A DNA stretch of 64,000 bases from Clostridiales bacterium (GTDB taxonomy: Bacteria; Bacillota; Clostridia; Saccharofermentanales; Saccharofermentanaceae): the NCBI GenBank assembly GCA_017427465.1, contig JAFRST010000062.1:93684-157683 (forward strand). The letters are read 5' to 3'. Position 1 is the stretch's first letter. Each line of letters starts with the position of its first letter. Below are positions 42,698-52,380 of the stretch, piece after piece. Under the pieces are notes generated by a model. It was given only the letters and a program-made list of their open reading frames with translations, was not told the DNA's origin and made no database searches. The translations under genes and the position numbers were made by a program.

Positions 42698-43507
42698 TTA
42701 CTTTTTCTTCGCGCCGGCAGGCTTTGCTTTCTTGAAAGACGACAGGTTGGACAACACCATGAGGATCAGGACTGCGCCGAACATCAATGTCGTGAGCGCG
42801 TTCATCTTCGGGTTAACACCGAGCTTTGCCATCGAGTAGATCATCATAGGCAGGGTCTGGATGGAGCTGTCTACGTTGAAGTTACTGATGAGATAATCGT
42901 CGATCGAGAGCGTGAACGTGAGAAGCAATGAGGACAGGATGCCCGGCATTATCTCGGGGATAATAACGAGTCTTAATGTCTGGAATCTCGTGGCACCGAG
43001 GTCCATGGCAGCTTCCGTCAGGCTCTTGTCCAACTGCCTGATCTTAGGGCTTATAGACAATATCGCGAAAGGCACGCAGAGCGCGATGTGCGACATGATA
43101 AGCGTGAACTCGCTCTTCTGTACACCGAGGAACGAGAACAACAACATGAACGAGATACCCGTTACGAGATCGGGCATTACGTTAGGTACGTAAGTCATCG
43201 TCATGGCAAAGCTCTGAAGCTTCTTGTTAAGGTAAGCAAGACCAAGAGAGCTCAATACGCCAAACGCAGTCGAAGCAACTGATGCGATTGCTGCGACTTT
43301 GAGTGTCTCTATGAGTGACTCGAGAATGCCGCTTCCGTCGGAACCTTTGAACAGGCTCTTGTAGTTATCGAGCGTGAATCCGCCCCAGATAAATGACTTC
43401 GGCAGACTGTTGAACGAATAGATGATGAGTATCGCTATCGGCAGATAGATGAATACCAGAATGAGCGCAAGGTATGCGTTCGGTACGAGCTTTTTGAGGA
43501 ATCTCAT
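42698..43507 (-). CDS. potC: Polyamine ABC transporter, permease PotC
   Basis: 269 residues with six hydrophobic segments and the binding-protein-dependent permease loop (E-A-A-M-D-L-G-A-T-R-F-Q-T-L) that contacts the ATPase. Its ATG overlaps the potB stop in an ATGA. Confidence 0.93.
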   Translation of the reverse strand: MRFLKKLVPNAYLALILVFIYLPIAILIIYSFNSLPKSFIWGGFTLDNYKSLFKGSDGSGILESLIETLKVAAIASVASTAFGVLSSLGLAYLNKKLQSFAMTMTYVPNVMPDLVTGISFMLLFSFLGVQKSEFTLIMSHIALCVPFAILSISPKIRQLDKSLTEAAMDLGATRFQTLRLVIIPEIMPGILSSLLLTFTLSIDDYLISNFNVDSSIQTLPMMIYSMAKLGVNPKMNALTTLMFGAVLILMVLSNLSSFKKAKPAGAKKK

Positions 43508-44940
43508 AATGCCATACCTCCGCTTCCGGCCTCTTTATCCTGACCCCGTAATATACCCATGGTGAAGAGCACGAAAATAAGCAGCAGCAGGCTCAACACG
43601 TTGCCCGCCTGATTGTAGGTCGTACTCTCGTTTAAGATGAAGTTCTGGACGGTGTTGCCGATCGTTGTTTTCGAGCCCTCATTAAGGATATCGGGGATCA
43701 TGTAGAACGTCAGGGACGGCATGAATACCATCTGGATTCCGGAGATGACACCGGGCAGGGACAGCGGGAAGATTACCCTGAAGAATGTCTGTACCTTGGT
43801 GGCACCGAGATCGTATGCAGCCTCCGACAGGCTCGGGTCAAGCTTGATGAGCACCGAGTAAAGAGGCAGGATCATAAACGGCAGGAAGTCGTTCGTCATG
43901 ACGAGTTTTGTGATTATATCCGCGAGTACTTCGTTCTTCAGGAAGAGAATCGGAGCGTCGGTCATACCCCACTGCTGGAGGAGCGTATTGAGGACTCCGG
44001 TCTCGCTGAAGAATGCGCGCCAGGCGTAGGTCCTGAGCATCGTGTTCATCCACATGGGGAGAACGAAGAGCATAAGGAGTCTTGAGCCGCTCTGGCGCTT
44101 TGCCTTGGATCTTTTCGCGAGAATGTAGCTTGCAGGATAACCGAGCAAAAGGCAGCCGATCGTTGTCCAGAGAGCGTAGTCCAAACTTCTTAAGAATATG
44201 GAGAAGTATTCCTGCAGACGGACGTCACAGCCATAGAATCTTGTGACTACTGTCTTGTTCTGGAACAGTACAGCAAAGCCTGCTGTCGTGAACTCATATC
44301 CGCCGCCTGCAGCCTTCTTAAAGAAAGCGCGGAAGAGGATGAGGATCAACGGCAGTATCGTGAAGACAACGATCCATGCGAGATAAGGATATGAGAAGAT
44401 CTTATAGTTCATCTTGAGGTTGAGCGCGCCGTAGAGGCAGGCTGCAGATCCGACCAAGAGTACGATTATCATGAGGTTGCCGGCAAAGGACTGTGCGACA
44501 TAAAGCCTCTGGGGCGTCATGCCGTTGTCGTTGATCATCTGCTCGGAGACCATCTTGGATAATGTGATGACATGGACTGCAGCGCGTGCGACAAAGAGCA
44601 CCAAAACGCCTAAGTAACCGATCTTTCTCTTCTTGCTGGAATTGTAGTAGAACGGATAGCAAAGCGCCAAAGTGAGCGCTGCTACGGATATAACGATCGT
44701 GATGACGAAAGCCCATGCGGCAAACGACTGGAAGTTAAGATTGACCGTGCCGCTCCTGATCCTGGTGAAGACCCTCGGATTTAAAAGAAGCGAGAAAAGT
44801 GAATATGTGCGGAAAGGCACATACTGCACGAACAACTCGAACATCGGTATGAAGATACTGATGAACGCATAGAGTGCCGCGAATATCATTACGAATGCAT
44901 GGAGCGGCATTACCTTTAATCTGGCTTTGAGTTCAGTCAT
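43504..44940 (-). CDS. potB: Polyamine ABC transporter, permease PotB with long N-terminal extension
   Basis: 478 residues, against about 290 for most PotB proteins. The last 290 residues are a normal PotB permease with the [14 protein letters not shown] loop. The first 190 residues hold four or five extra membrane helices without a known domain. The start overlaps the potA stop (ATGA). Whether the extension forms an additional membrane domain or gates the permease is unknown. Confidence 0.9.
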   Translation of the reverse strand: MTELKARLKVMPLHAFVMIFAALYAFISIFIPMFELFVQYVPFRTYSLFSLLLNPRVFTRIRSGTVNLNFQSFAAWAFVITIVISVAALTLALCYPFYYNSSKKRKIGYLGVLVLFVARAAVHVITLSKMVSEQMINDNGMTPQRLYVAQSFAGNLMIIVLLVGSAACLYGALNLKMNYKIFSYPYLAWIVVFTILPLILILFRAFFKKAAGGGYEFTTAGFAVLFQNKTVVTRFYGCDVRLQEYFSIFLRSLDYALWTTIGCLLLGYPASYILAKRSKAKRQSGSRLLMLFVLPMWMNTMLRTYAWRAFFSETGVLNTLLQQWGMTDAPILFLKNEVLADIITKLVMTNDFLPFMILPLYSVLIKLDPSLSEAAYDLGATKVQTFFRVIFPLSLPGVISGIQMVFMPSLTFYMIPDILNEGSKTTIGNTVQNFILNESTTYNQAGNVLSLLLLIFVLFTMGILRGQDKEAGSGGMAL

Positions 44941-46181
44941 TTATCTGCAATCTCAACCTCCGCGTCCTCATCTTTTTTGATGTCACCTTCTTCGACGACA
45001 TTCTCGCCGATGCTGTTCTCATGAGTCTCGGCATTTCCGGTATTAGCGCCGGGATGCTTGATGCCGAAGCTTCCGAAGTCGGGTGAGAGCTCGGATCTTC
45101 TCATTATCTGGATATCGTCAGGATCGACGTAAAGACCTACGCGGCTGCCGACTACTGACGGGTCTACGTTCTGGACGAGCCACTCGATGCCGTCATCGGA
45201 TCTGACGATCATCTCGTAGTGAACGCCCTTGAATATAAGGGATTCAACTGTACCGTTGATGCGGCCTTCCTTCTCCTCTGCGACATAGAAGTCCTCAGGT
45301 CTGATGACAACGTCGACAAGATTTGCAATGCCCTCCGTAAATTCCGGGAACAGCGGGTCAACGCACTCGAAAGTAATACCGCTGGAGAGAACCACTTCCT
45401 TGTCCTTCTTCATGGTGCCCGCAACGATGTTGGATTCACCGATAAAGTCAGCAACGTAAGCGTTCTTGGGTTCATTATAGATATCGATGGGGGTGCCGAT
45501 CTGCTGGATGACGCCGTCCTTCATGACAATGATCGTGTCAGACATCGTGAGCGCTTCTTCCTGATCGTGGGTAACGTAAACGAATGTGATGCCGAGCTCC
45601 TTCTGCATTTCCTTGAGCTCGATCTGCATCTCTTTACGCATCTTGAGGTCCAAAGCACCCAGAGGCTCGTCCAAAAGGAGGATCCTCGGGCGGTTGACGA
45701 TGGCTCTTGCGATGGCGACTCTCTGCATCTGGCCGCCGGAGAGCTGGTCGATGTATCTCTCGCCGTAATCAGCAAGACCTACTGTCTCCAAAGCCTTATT
45801 TACTCTCTGCTCGATCTCCTGCTTATTTACCTTCTTGATTTTAAGGCCGAACGCAACGTTATTGAAAACGTTGAGATGCGGGAAAAGAGCATATCTCTGG
45901 AATACCGTGTTGATGTTGCGCTTGTTGGCAGGGACGCTCTTTAAGTCCTTGCCTTCAAAATTTACGATGCCGGAATCGGCAGTCTCAAAACCTGCGATGA
46001 TACGGAGCGTAGTGGACTTGCCGCAGCCTGAAGGTCCCAGGAGCGTAATGAACTCATTGTTCCTTATATAGAACGTGATATTCTTCAGTACCTTAGTACC
46101 GTCAAAGCTTTTGCACAGATCTTTGATCTCAATGATATGCTCGCTGCCTGTGCTGTCTTCAAGAATCTGGTTGTATGCCAT
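44937..46181 (-). CDS. potA: Polyamine ABC transporter, ATPase PotA
   Basis: 414 residues: Walker [10 protein letters not shown], signature L-S-G-G-Q, Walker B L-L-L-D-E-P, then a TOBE-type regulatory domain, the usual PotA plan. The last 50 residues are acidic ([12 protein letters not shown]) and longer than in most PotA proteins. It energises uptake of spermidine/putrescine. Confidence 0.95.
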   Translation of the reverse strand: MAYNQILEDSTGSEHIIEIKDLCKSFDGTKVLKNITFYIRNNEFITLLGPSGCGKSTTLRIIAGFETADSGIVNFEGKDLKSVPANKRNINTVFQRYALFPHLNVFNNVAFGLKIKKVNKQEIEQRVNKALETVGLADYGERYIDQLSGGQMQRVAIARAIVNRPRILLLDEPLGALDLKMRKEMQIELKEMQKELGITFVYVTHDQEEALTMSDTIIVMKDGVIQQIGTPIDIYNEPKNAYVADFIGESNIVAGTMKKDKEVVLSSGITFECVDPLFPEFTEGIANLVDVVIRPEDFYVAEEKEGRINGTVESLIFKGVHYEMIVRSDDGIEWLVQNVDPSVVGSRVGLYVDPDDIQIMRRSELSPDFGSFGIKHPGANTGNAETHENSIGENVVEEGDIKKDEDAEVEIADK

Positions 46182-46220
46182 TATCTTTGCGCCCCCTAAA
46201 GTAATTTTCCCTTATCGGTA

Positions 46221-46760
46221 TCAGAAGCTCGGCGGCGATGAGATCCATATCGCCTTGGCCTGATGAGCTGTGTTGTTCTCAAGATAGTGCGGCTTGTCGC
46301 AGGCAAGATAGAAGCTCTCGCCTTTCTTAGCCTGATATTTCTCTTCATCTGTTACGATGGTGATGGTGCCTTCTAAGACGTAACCGAATTCCTCGCCCTC
46401 GTGGGGATTGTCGGGATATGTGGATCCGCCGGGCTGTATCGTGACAAGGATGGGCTCCATCTCATTTTTCTGGGCATTCGGGATGAGCCAGCAGATCTCG
46501 TTCTTGAGATCCGTATCCTGCTTAACCGAGAAATCTGCCTTGCCGTAAACGACCCTCTCGCTCGATTCTTCCCTGAAGAAGTGCGCGAAATCAGTGCCGA
46601 GCGCATTTAAGATATCCTCGAGGGTAGCCATCGAAGGCGACGTTTTGTCGCTCTCGAGAAGTGAAATGAATCCCTTGGAAAGTTCGCATCTGTCACCCAG
46701 CTCTTCCTGGGTAAGACGGTTCTGAAGTCTGAGATTTTTAATCTTTGATCCGATTTCCAT
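46221..46760 (-). CDS. XRE-cupin regulator of the pot operon, PuuR-like
   Basis: 179 residues: an XRE helix-turn-helix (residues 8-60, L-T-Q-E-E-L-G-D-R-C-E-L-S-K-G-F-I-S) and a C-terminal cupin domain with P-H-E-G-E-E-F-G-Y-V-L-E-G and later the H-Y-L-E-N motif. This is the PuuR type, which releases DNA when it binds putrescine-like ligands. It is the first gene before potA (gap 39), and four GTTTAG repeats across its own promoter look like its operators. Confidence 0.9.
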   Translation of the reverse strand: MEIGSKIKNLRLQNRLTQEELGDRCELSKGFISLLESDKTSPSMATLEDILNALGTDFAHFFREESSERVVYGKADFSVKQDTDLKNEICWLIPNAQKNEMEPILVTIQPGGSTYPDNPHEGEEFGYVLEGTITIVTDEEKYQAKKGESFYLACDKPHYLENNTAHQAKAIWISSPPSF

Positions 46761-46773
46761 AATCTTTCCTGTT

Positions 46774-46855
46774 CTAAACCAAGAGTTTACTGGTACTAAA
46801 CTTCAATGTGTGCGATTATACAACCTGCTAAACTCGTTGTAAAGTATTTCTAAAC
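46774..46855. promoter_or_regulatory. Four GTTTAG repeats, presumed PuuR-like operators
   Basis: Seen as CTAAAC on the plus strand at 46774-46779, 46796-46801, 46828-46833 and 46850-46855, i.e. spaced 22, 32 and 22 bp apart. The third lies in the promoter spacer, the fourth just upstream of the -35 box, the first two in the transcribed leader. Confidence 0.7.
46815..46843 (-). promoter_or_regulatory. Promoter of the puuR-like/potABCD operon
   Basis: On the minus strand TTTACA, 17 bases, TATAAT. Good match to the housekeeping consensus. Confidence 0.88.
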
Positions 46856-46891
46856 AAATGTAATACTAAAAAATAAGAATATGGTGAAAAC

Positions 46892-47473
46892 TCAGATAAA
46901 TGCAGCTATGCAAACATAAATGATAAAAACAGAGATTGCTCCTGCTCCCAGAAAGTTAATAACAGCTCCGGTAATAGCCAAACCTCTGTGCTTGACATTC
47001 TTTCTTACAATACCCATGATCGAGAACGATAATCCTGTAAAAGACAGAATGGTCATGAGTACGCCAACAATTATACTGGCAGAGATCAATTCGATAATCG
47101 TAAAGAAAATTAAAGCTATGCCACAACCAAAACCAATGAGCGCTTGACGGTTAGGACGCTTCTCGGGGTTTTCTCCGCTGTTGACAGATTGTTCTTGTTT
47201 GCTTTCGGTTTGAGCCGGAACGGCAGGGTTATCCGCAACCGGTTGTCTTGTGACAATGTTTGCAACGGGTTTAGGCTGCTCTACCTGAACCGGTGCATAT
47301 TGCGGAACAGCTGCAGCTTGCACAATTGTAGCCTTTTGTATTTGGGCCCGGCCTATCCATGCGGAAAAAGATTCGCTATTAACGAAAAACTCAGATCCAG
47401 GTACCGGCAAACCGCACTTTGCGCAGAACTTAAAACCTGCTTTGGTTGTTATACCGCAAGAAGGACATCTCAT
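46892..47473 (-). CDS. Zinc-ribbon/SFxxW membrane protein A
   Basis: About 193 residues. N-terminal ribbon C-P-S-C and C-A-K-C-G, then P-G-S-E-F-F-V-N-S-E-S-F-S-A-W, the shared module of this region; a Pro/Gln/Glu-rich linker; then about four hydrophobic segments in the last 80 residues with a DUF4190-like flow (G-F-G-C-G-I-A-L-I-F-F ... G-L-A-I-T-G-A-V-I-N). GGAGC precedes the ATG chosen at 47473; the frame extends to 47497 without a site. It is divergent from the DUF6273 pair and may be controlled separately from the large operon. Confidence 0.75.
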   Translation of the reverse strand: MRCPSCGITTKAGFKFCAKCGLPVPGSEFFVNSESFSAWIGRAQIQKATIVQAAAVPQYAPVQVEQPKPVANIVTRQPVADNPAVPAQTESKQEQSVNSGENPEKRPNRQALIGFGCGIALIFFTIIELISASIIVGVLMTILSFTGLSFSIMGIVRKNVKHRGLAITGAVINFLGAGAISVFIIYVCIAAFI

Positions 47474-47663
47474 TTTCAGCTCCGAAACATTGCACAATAA
47501 AATTGTTATTTTATTTTAGCAATTATCGGGCCTGTATGTAATTCTCAAAGCGTTTTTGGGCATCGTTAATTGATTGCGTATAGTATTTGTTAAGGTGTAT
47601 TATTTTTATAATCAGATATCTACTGATTGATAAGACTACAGAAGCGGAAATAGAATTCAATAT

Positions 47664-48353
47664 ATGATTTGTCCTTCCTGCAATCAAAATCTAACCGAGA
47701 AAACAAACAAATGCCCCAAATGTGGTTTGATAGTGCCTTGGGCAGAAGAATTTACTAATGAACTTTCTTTTTATAAATGGACAACTGATCTGTATTCTAT
47801 AAAGTTAGAACAAAAGGAACCCACATTACCTGCAATCTCGGATTATTTGCATTTCGGGAGGGATAAAAATGGAAAAGAAATTTCTTGGAAAGTATTAAAC
47901 ATCAAAAACCAGACAGCATTTATCATCAGTGAGAATATCATCTGTTCTATGCCATATCATCAGCCTGGAGGAGAAATAACTTGGAGTGATTGTTCTCTTC
48001 GCAAATGGTTAAATAACGACTTTATAAATGTTTCCTTTAACCAAACAGAAAGGGAACGAATAATCCTGCACAAAGTGATGAATAATAATAATCCAAGGTA
48101 CAAAACACCTGGAGGAATTCTCACAACAGACAGAGTTTTCTTGCTTAGCATTAATGAAGCTAAACAATACTTTGCTGTTAACGCAGAAAGAGCTACAGGT
48201 TCTTTGTGGTGGCTACGGTCTCCGGGGTTTAAATCTCATATTGCCGCTCTTGTTGACATTCCTGGCAACATTTATCCTTATGGTTATTTTGTTAACCGTA
48301 GCATTGGTGTTCGTCCTGCTATGTGGATAAATCTTAATAACTACATTAATTAA
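47664..48353 (+). CDS. Zinc-ribbon/SFxxW protein with DUF6273 domain, copy 1
   Basis: 229 residues. Residues 1-40: C-P-S-C and C-P-K-C-G, then P-W-A-E-E-F-T-N-E-L-S-F-Y-K-W-T. Residues 65-225: a DUF6273 domain (W-K-V-L-N ... L-R-K-W-L-N ... W-W-L-R-S-P-G ... G-V-R-P-A-M-W), a beta-rich fold of unknown role often on surface or signalling proteins. No signal peptide or membrane segment, so cytoplasmic. The ribosome site before the ATG is weak. Convergent with the large operon and 14 bases upstream of its paralogue; the two form a two-gene unit. Confidence 0.85.
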   Translation: MICPSCNQNLTEKTNKCPKCGLIVPWAEEFTNELSFYKWTTDLYSIKLEQKEPTLPAISDYLHFGRDKNGKEISWKVLNIKNQTAFIISENIICSMPYHQPGGEITWSDCSLRKWLNNDFINVSFNQTERERIILHKVMNNNNPRYKTPGGILTTDRVFLLSINEAKQYFAVNAERATGSLWWLRSPGFKSHIAALVDIPGNIYPYGYFVNRSIGVRPAMWINLNNYIN

Positions 48354-48367
48354 CCGGAGATCAGATT

Positions 48368-49108
48368 ATGCTTTGTCCTGCATGTAATAAAGAGATGTCT
48401 ATGAAATACTACAACTGCCCCAAATGCGGTTTGGTTGCGCCTTGGGCAGATGAATTTGCGAATGAGCTTTCTTTCTATAAATGGACAAGCAACCTGTATT
48501 CAATCGAACTGAAACTCGGTTCGATAATAAAACAAGATTCTATAGTTCATAAAAAGGCTGAAACATTTCAACCTGTAAATAGTGACCCGTCTTTGGCTTC
48601 TTATGCTATTCGTTTCGGAACGGATAAACAGGGACAAAAAATCACATGGAAAATCCTAGGAAAATCCAAACAAAAAGCTCTAATTATCAGTAATGATATC
48701 ATTTGCAATAAACCTTATAACACGCTTTCAGGTAATACTTTTTGGAAAAACAGTTCACTTAGGAGCTGGCTTAACAATGAGTTTCTGAATGAATACTTTA
48801 ATGAAGATGAAAGGACCAGAATTATTCCCTTTATGCCTAAAGATGAAGGAACTGATAATTCTGAGTTCTCACGAAAAGGAATCCCTGAAGGCGACAAAGT
48901 GTTTTTACTCAGCAAAGATGAGGCATTGAGGTTTTTTAAGGATAACGTAGCAAGAACTCTCGATTCGTGGTGGTGGCTACGCTCATCGGGCAATAAACCT
49001 GAATATGCAGCCTATATTCGCAGCAATGGAGTAATCAATAACGAAGGTGCTGACACCTATTATGTCGGAGGTGTGCGTCCGGCAATGTGGATAAGTCTGG
49101 GGAACTGA
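48368..49108 (+). CDS. Zinc-ribbon/SFxxW protein with DUF6273 domain, copy 2
   Basis: 246 residues, paralogue of the gene just upstream: C-P-A-C and C-P-K-C-G, then P-W-A-D-E-F-A-N-E-L-S-F-Y-K-W-T, then DUF6273 with W-K-I-L-G, L-R-S-W-L-N and W-W-L-R-S-S-G-N-K. The tag region is closer between the copies than the DUF6273 part. GGAG precedes the ATG. No terminator was seen between its stop and the convergent gene that ends at 49143. Confidence 0.85.
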   Translation: MLCPACNKEMSMKYYNCPKCGLVAPWADEFANELSFYKWTSNLYSIELKLGSIIKQDSIVHKKAETFQPVNSDPSLASYAIRFGTDKQGQKITWKILGKSKQKALIISNDIICNKPYNTLSGNTFWKNSSLRSWLNNEFLNEYFNEDERTRIIPFMPKDEGTDNSEFSRKGIPEGDKVFLLSKDEALRFFKDNVARTLDSWWWLRSSGNKPEYAAYIRSNGVINNEGADTYYVGGVRPAMWISLGN

Positions 49109-49142
49109 TCTGCTTAATTGTTAGGAAATACTGGCCGTATTC

Positions 49143-49835
49143 TTATTCGTTGTCTGGCTCCCAAGTTATTTCAATCTTACCATTCAAAACATCTTCAGGC
49201 GGGAGGTAAATCTTTTCGCCGTTCTTAGGACTATACGTAGCCGGATCGAGGTTGTTGTACTCGATAATCTTTGCAATTCTAGGGTCGTTGTTGTTTTCAA
49301 TCTTGATATTGTAAACGTTGTTGAACAGATCCCACCAAGTCCTATATCCTGTGTCCTCAGAGAACACAAAGCAACCGATAGGTGCGGAAGGATCTTCTGT
49401 TGCAGTCGGTGCTTCTTGTGTTGAAGACGCTGTATCATCAGGTTTGTCTTCAGCATGCCTGACGGAGACTGTCTTATCCGCATTCTTTGACGGATTCCAT
49501 ATAATAACAAGGCCCAATAAAACTATAACTAAGGTCGAGACTATAACAGAGACAAATATAATGGTCCTTGGTTTTACTCCTGACTTTCTGCTTTGCTTAT
49601 CTGCTTCAACCACGTGTGCGCTGTGAGCATCATTTGAAATCTCAGGGATATCTTCATGAACGGGAGTCGAAGCAACCGGTAAAACAGGAATGCTCTCACG
49701 AGAATTCAAATGCATTTTCCAATCATTAAAAGATTCTGCACCAACGAAGAGATGTGCGCATGGAAAAGCAAAGCCACATTCTGAACAGAATGTCTCGTTC
49801 TCAAATATATCTCTGCCACAAGAAGGACATTTCAT
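49143..49835 (-). CDS. Zinc-ribbon/SFxxW membrane protein B with LysM-like tail
   Basis: 230 residues. Ribbon C-P-S-C and C-S-E-C-G followed by P-C-A-H-L-F-V-G-A-E-S-F-N-D-W; a linker; one membrane helix near residues 92-113; a spacer rich in Thr/Glu/Asp; and an outer tail whose order resembles LysM (I-A-K-I-I-E-Y-N-N-L-D ... N-G-E-K-I-Y-L-P-P). The module would be inside the cell and the tail outside. GGAGC precedes the ATG. It is the last gene of the operon that begins with the Hsp70-like gene. Confidence 0.75.
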   Translation of the reverse strand: MKCPSCGRDIFENETFCSECGFAFPCAHLFVGAESFNDWKMHLNSRESIPVLPVASTPVHEDIPEISNDAHSAHVVEADKQSRKSGVKPRTIIFVSVIVSTLVIVLLGLVIIWNPSKNADKTVSVRHAEDKPDDTASSTQEAPTATEDPSAPIGCFVFSEDTGYRTWWDLFNNVYNIKIENNNDPRIAKIIEYNNLDPATYSPKNGEKIYLPPEDVLNGKIEITWEPDNE

Positions 49836-49853
49836 AGATATGCTCCAAACAAA

Positions 49854-50648
49854 TCATTCATATTCATTGGAAATGTATGACTGCCTGTAATGCAAGGTAT
49901 TATCCTCAGTATAAAACTCGATACACTGATTATATGTATACTCCTTCATAGCCCATTCATAATAATCAAAGCCACTATACTTGCCGCTTTCTGTGAACTT
50001 TTTATTGAAATGCTGCTTGGCAGCATCACAGAGGCCATCAGCATATAAGCCTTCCATATCATAGGGCAGATCGCAATAGCACATAACAAAGACGTTGTTT
50101 TGAAAAAACAGAGCATATGTATAGTCTCCGTCGTTATAATATGTAACTTTCAGATTTTTTCCCCAATGAGTCCAAATCTTCAAAGAATCCAGTCCTAAAA
50201 TCTCTTTCAGCTCTTTGTAATCCTTTCCCAACAGACTGGTATCCATAGTGAAAAGCTTTGTTTTGTTGTCTATGTTAAAGTACTCTCCGTTCTTTGAACC
50301 GCCAAACAGATTAATGGCCGCCAACCAGACTAGCACAGCGAAAATCAGAACACCAATAGTAATACATAATACGGTGATCAGCTTCTTTTTCTTTCTGTTT
50401 TTTGCGATATATCTGTTAATCACCTCAGCTGAGACAGTCTCTTTAACTGCAGGGGCGCTTTTTGGCGCGTCAACGACAGGTGTTATTGATGGAACATCAA
50501 CGGTATTTCTTTTGTTATTAACTTGTTCCTTCCACTCAAGATATGATTCAACATTAGCAAAATAAGCTGCGCAGGGAACCATAAAACCGCATGCAGGACA
50601 GCGGTCTTCATTAACGTTTATGGGTTCTTTACACAAAGGACAATTCAT
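49854..50648 (-). CDS. Zinc-ribbon/SFxxW membrane protein C
   Basis: 264 residues. Ribbon C-P-L-C and C-P-A-C-G, then P-C-A-A-Y-F-A-N-V-E-S-Y-L-E-W; a linker; one membrane helix near residues 92-114; an outer domain of about 145 residues, beta-rich and Tyr/Asp-rich, not recognised. AGGTGA lies before the ATG. Gaps of 18 bases on both sides keep it in the operon. Confidence 0.75.
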   Translation of the reverse strand: MNCPLCKEPINVNEDRCPACGFMVPCAAYFANVESYLEWKEQVNNKRNTVDVPSITPVVDAPKSAPAVKETVSAEVINRYIAKNRKKKKLITVLCITIGVLIFAVLVWLAAINLFGGSKNGEYFNIDNKTKLFTMDTSLLGKDYKELKEILGLDSLKIWTHWGKNLKVTYYNDGDYTYALFFQNNVFVMCYCDLPYDMEGLYADGLCDAAKQHFNKKFTESGKYSGFDYYEWAMKEYTYNQCIEFYTEDNTLHYRQSYISNEYE

Positions 50649-50666
50649 TAATCGTAATTCACCTGT

Positions 50667-51008
50667 TTAAAAAATAATAACGTCTTTGCATATGAACAGA
50701 ATGATCAGAAGTAATGCAATGACAGCAACTATTGCAACACAGACATTCATTCCTCTGTCTTCATCTGAACTTTGCTTTGGTAAAGCTTCTTGTTCTAAAT
50801 TGGAAATATCATCGGAAGACTTATTGCTGTTTTCTTGACTGGATAATATTTCCGCCTTGGGAGTTGCCCTTAATTGATTAATCTGATTATCCCATTTAGA
50901 AAAAGAACCGGAATTAATGAAATAGTCTATTCCGGGCGCCAACAAACCACAGTTAGTACAACGTTGATCTTTTTTGTTTATGTTTTCTTTACACGAAGGA
51001 CACTTCAT
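50667..51008 (-). CDS. Zinc-ribbon/SFxxW tail-anchored protein D (113 aa)
   Basis: The smallest member: ribbon C-P-S-C and C-T-N-C-G, then P-G-I-D-Y-F-I-N-S-G-S-F-S-K-W, a polar linker of about 50 residues and a single membrane helix at the very C-terminus, so the whole protein would hang in the cytoplasm from its tail. It shows that the tag plus an anchor is enough for a product in this operon. ATG at 51008 is used, with AGGTGA five bases ahead; GTG at 51017 is the alternative. Confidence 0.75.
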   Translation of the reverse strand: MKCPSCKENINKKDQRCTNCGLLAPGIDYFINSGSFSKWDNQINQLRATPKAEILSSQENSNKSSDDISNLEQEALPKQSSDEDRGMNVCVAIVAVIALLLIILFICKDVIIF

Positions 51009-51058
51009 CTTTTTCACCTACAATTATACTGTCATTTACGGACTTCTTTATTCCCGCA

Positions 51059-52327
51059 TCATGAACTGAAAAAACACGACCGAATATTCCACGCATAGTA
51101 AAGAAGCGTGATAATAAGCCCGAGAACTGCATAGCCTCTGGATCGCGCGTCTTTGTTGTGAAGTCCACAATACAGAAATACCGGTTCGACTGTATATAAT
51201 GAAAAGGCAGCAATAGTTATAAAAAAATACAAATCTGATATTTCCTCTGAATAGACAGAGTAAAACAAAAAATACAATAATTGCAGCACACCAACTCCGA
51301 GAGGTAGGAAAAAACTGGCAACTGCTATTCCGTGAGAATTTTTTAAATCTCTCGATCCCTTTTTCGCACTTTGATTTGATGACGGTTGTTGTCTGACATC
51401 CTGTTGAGCTGCCTTTGTTTTTTCGTTCGCCGGTTCAGTTCTTTGGCGTGAAGTAGCTTTTTGTGAATAAGAGACATTTGAACCATAGATTTTTTTGGCA
51501 GGTTTATAATCTGATACCGGTTCTTCAAGCACAAAGAAATAATTATTTTTTCTAATAGTGGCAAAAACATAATCGCCAAAATTAGCTATGCCGGGATCAA
51601 GAACAACATTACAACTGCGTCCATCAACACTGATCGTCCATTGATAACCATGGTCAAGCTGACTTTGTGTGCATGACAGAATTATAGGGTTATCATAAGA
51701 ACCATATGCACATTTGGAATTCACATATTCATTGCGTTTAAACAGATATAGATTGTATTTTTCGACAGTCTCTGTTTCCCGGACAGGCTTCTGATAAGGC
51801 TTCTCTGTAGTTGATTGAGTATATGGTGTATTAGTGTTTTTGGGGCTTTGACTTACAGCAGATTGATTATTCGAAAACATGTTCTTAAGAACAAAGCAGT
51901 AGTCTTTCTTATCTATCGTAGCGCACAGATAATCTTCAAACAACGCTACTCCCGGTGCAAGATCAACTGTGACGGGAAGGCCGTCAATACTGATATTCCA
52001 TTGATAGCCGCATTCAAGTTGCTTGTTGTTACAAGACAGGACTATCGGATTATTATATGAACCCAATTTACTGTTGGAATCAGAATTATTGCTGTGCTTA
52101 ATCGGATACAGATTGTATATTGTCTCTTGTGTCGGCTTTCCTGTTTGTAACCGATGATTTGGAGTGTCATTAACTACAGGAGCAGGCTTAAACAGCTCCA
52201 GCTCTTCTTTCCACTCAGAGAAGGATGCGGCATTGACAAAGAGTTCTGCGCCCGGTGTCATCAAACCGCAGTTTTTGCAAGTAAAGTCATTATCATTTAT
52301 ATTGCTGTTGCACGAAGGACACTTCAT
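51059..52327 (-). CDS. Zinc-ribbon/SFxxW membrane protein E with two internal repeats
   Basis: 422 residues. Ribbon C-P-S-C and C-K-N-C-G, then P-G-A-E-L-F-V-N-A-A-S-F-S-E-W. Two copies of an approximately 85-residue domain follow (about 65-150 and 195-280), each with Y-N-L-Y, G-S-Y-[ND]-N-P-I-[VI]-L-S-C and G-Y-Q-W-[NT]-I-S-[IV]-D-G. A Lys/Ser-rich linker and three membrane helices end the protein. The same domain, once, ends the neighbour at 52381-53157. AGGAAC lies before the ATG. The gap to the upstream gene is 53 bases. Confidence 0.8.
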   Translation of the reverse strand: MKCPSCNSNINDNDFTCKNCGLMTPGAELFVNAASFSEWKEELELFKPAPVVNDTPNHRLQTGKPTQETIYNLYPIKHSNNSDSNSKLGSYNNPIVLSCNNKQLECGYQWNISIDGLPVTVDLAPGVALFEDYLCATIDKKDYCFVLKNMFSNNQSAVSQSPKNTNTPYTQSTTEKPYQKPVRETETVEKYNLYLFKRNEYVNSKCAYGSYDNPIILSCTQSQLDHGYQWTISVDGRSCNVVLDPGIANFGDYVFATIRKNNYFFVLEEPVSDYKPAKKIYGSNVSYSQKATSRQRTEPANEKTKAAQQDVRQQPSSNQSAKKGSRDLKNSHGIAVASFFLPLGVGVLQLLYFLFYSVYSEEISDLYFFITIAAFSLYTVEPVFLYCGLHNKDARSRGYAVLGLIITLLYYAWNIRSCFFSS

Positions 52328-52380
52328 TTGTCAGTTCCTGTTAATTCTCAATCTTAATGGTTCTTTTTATTCTATATCAA

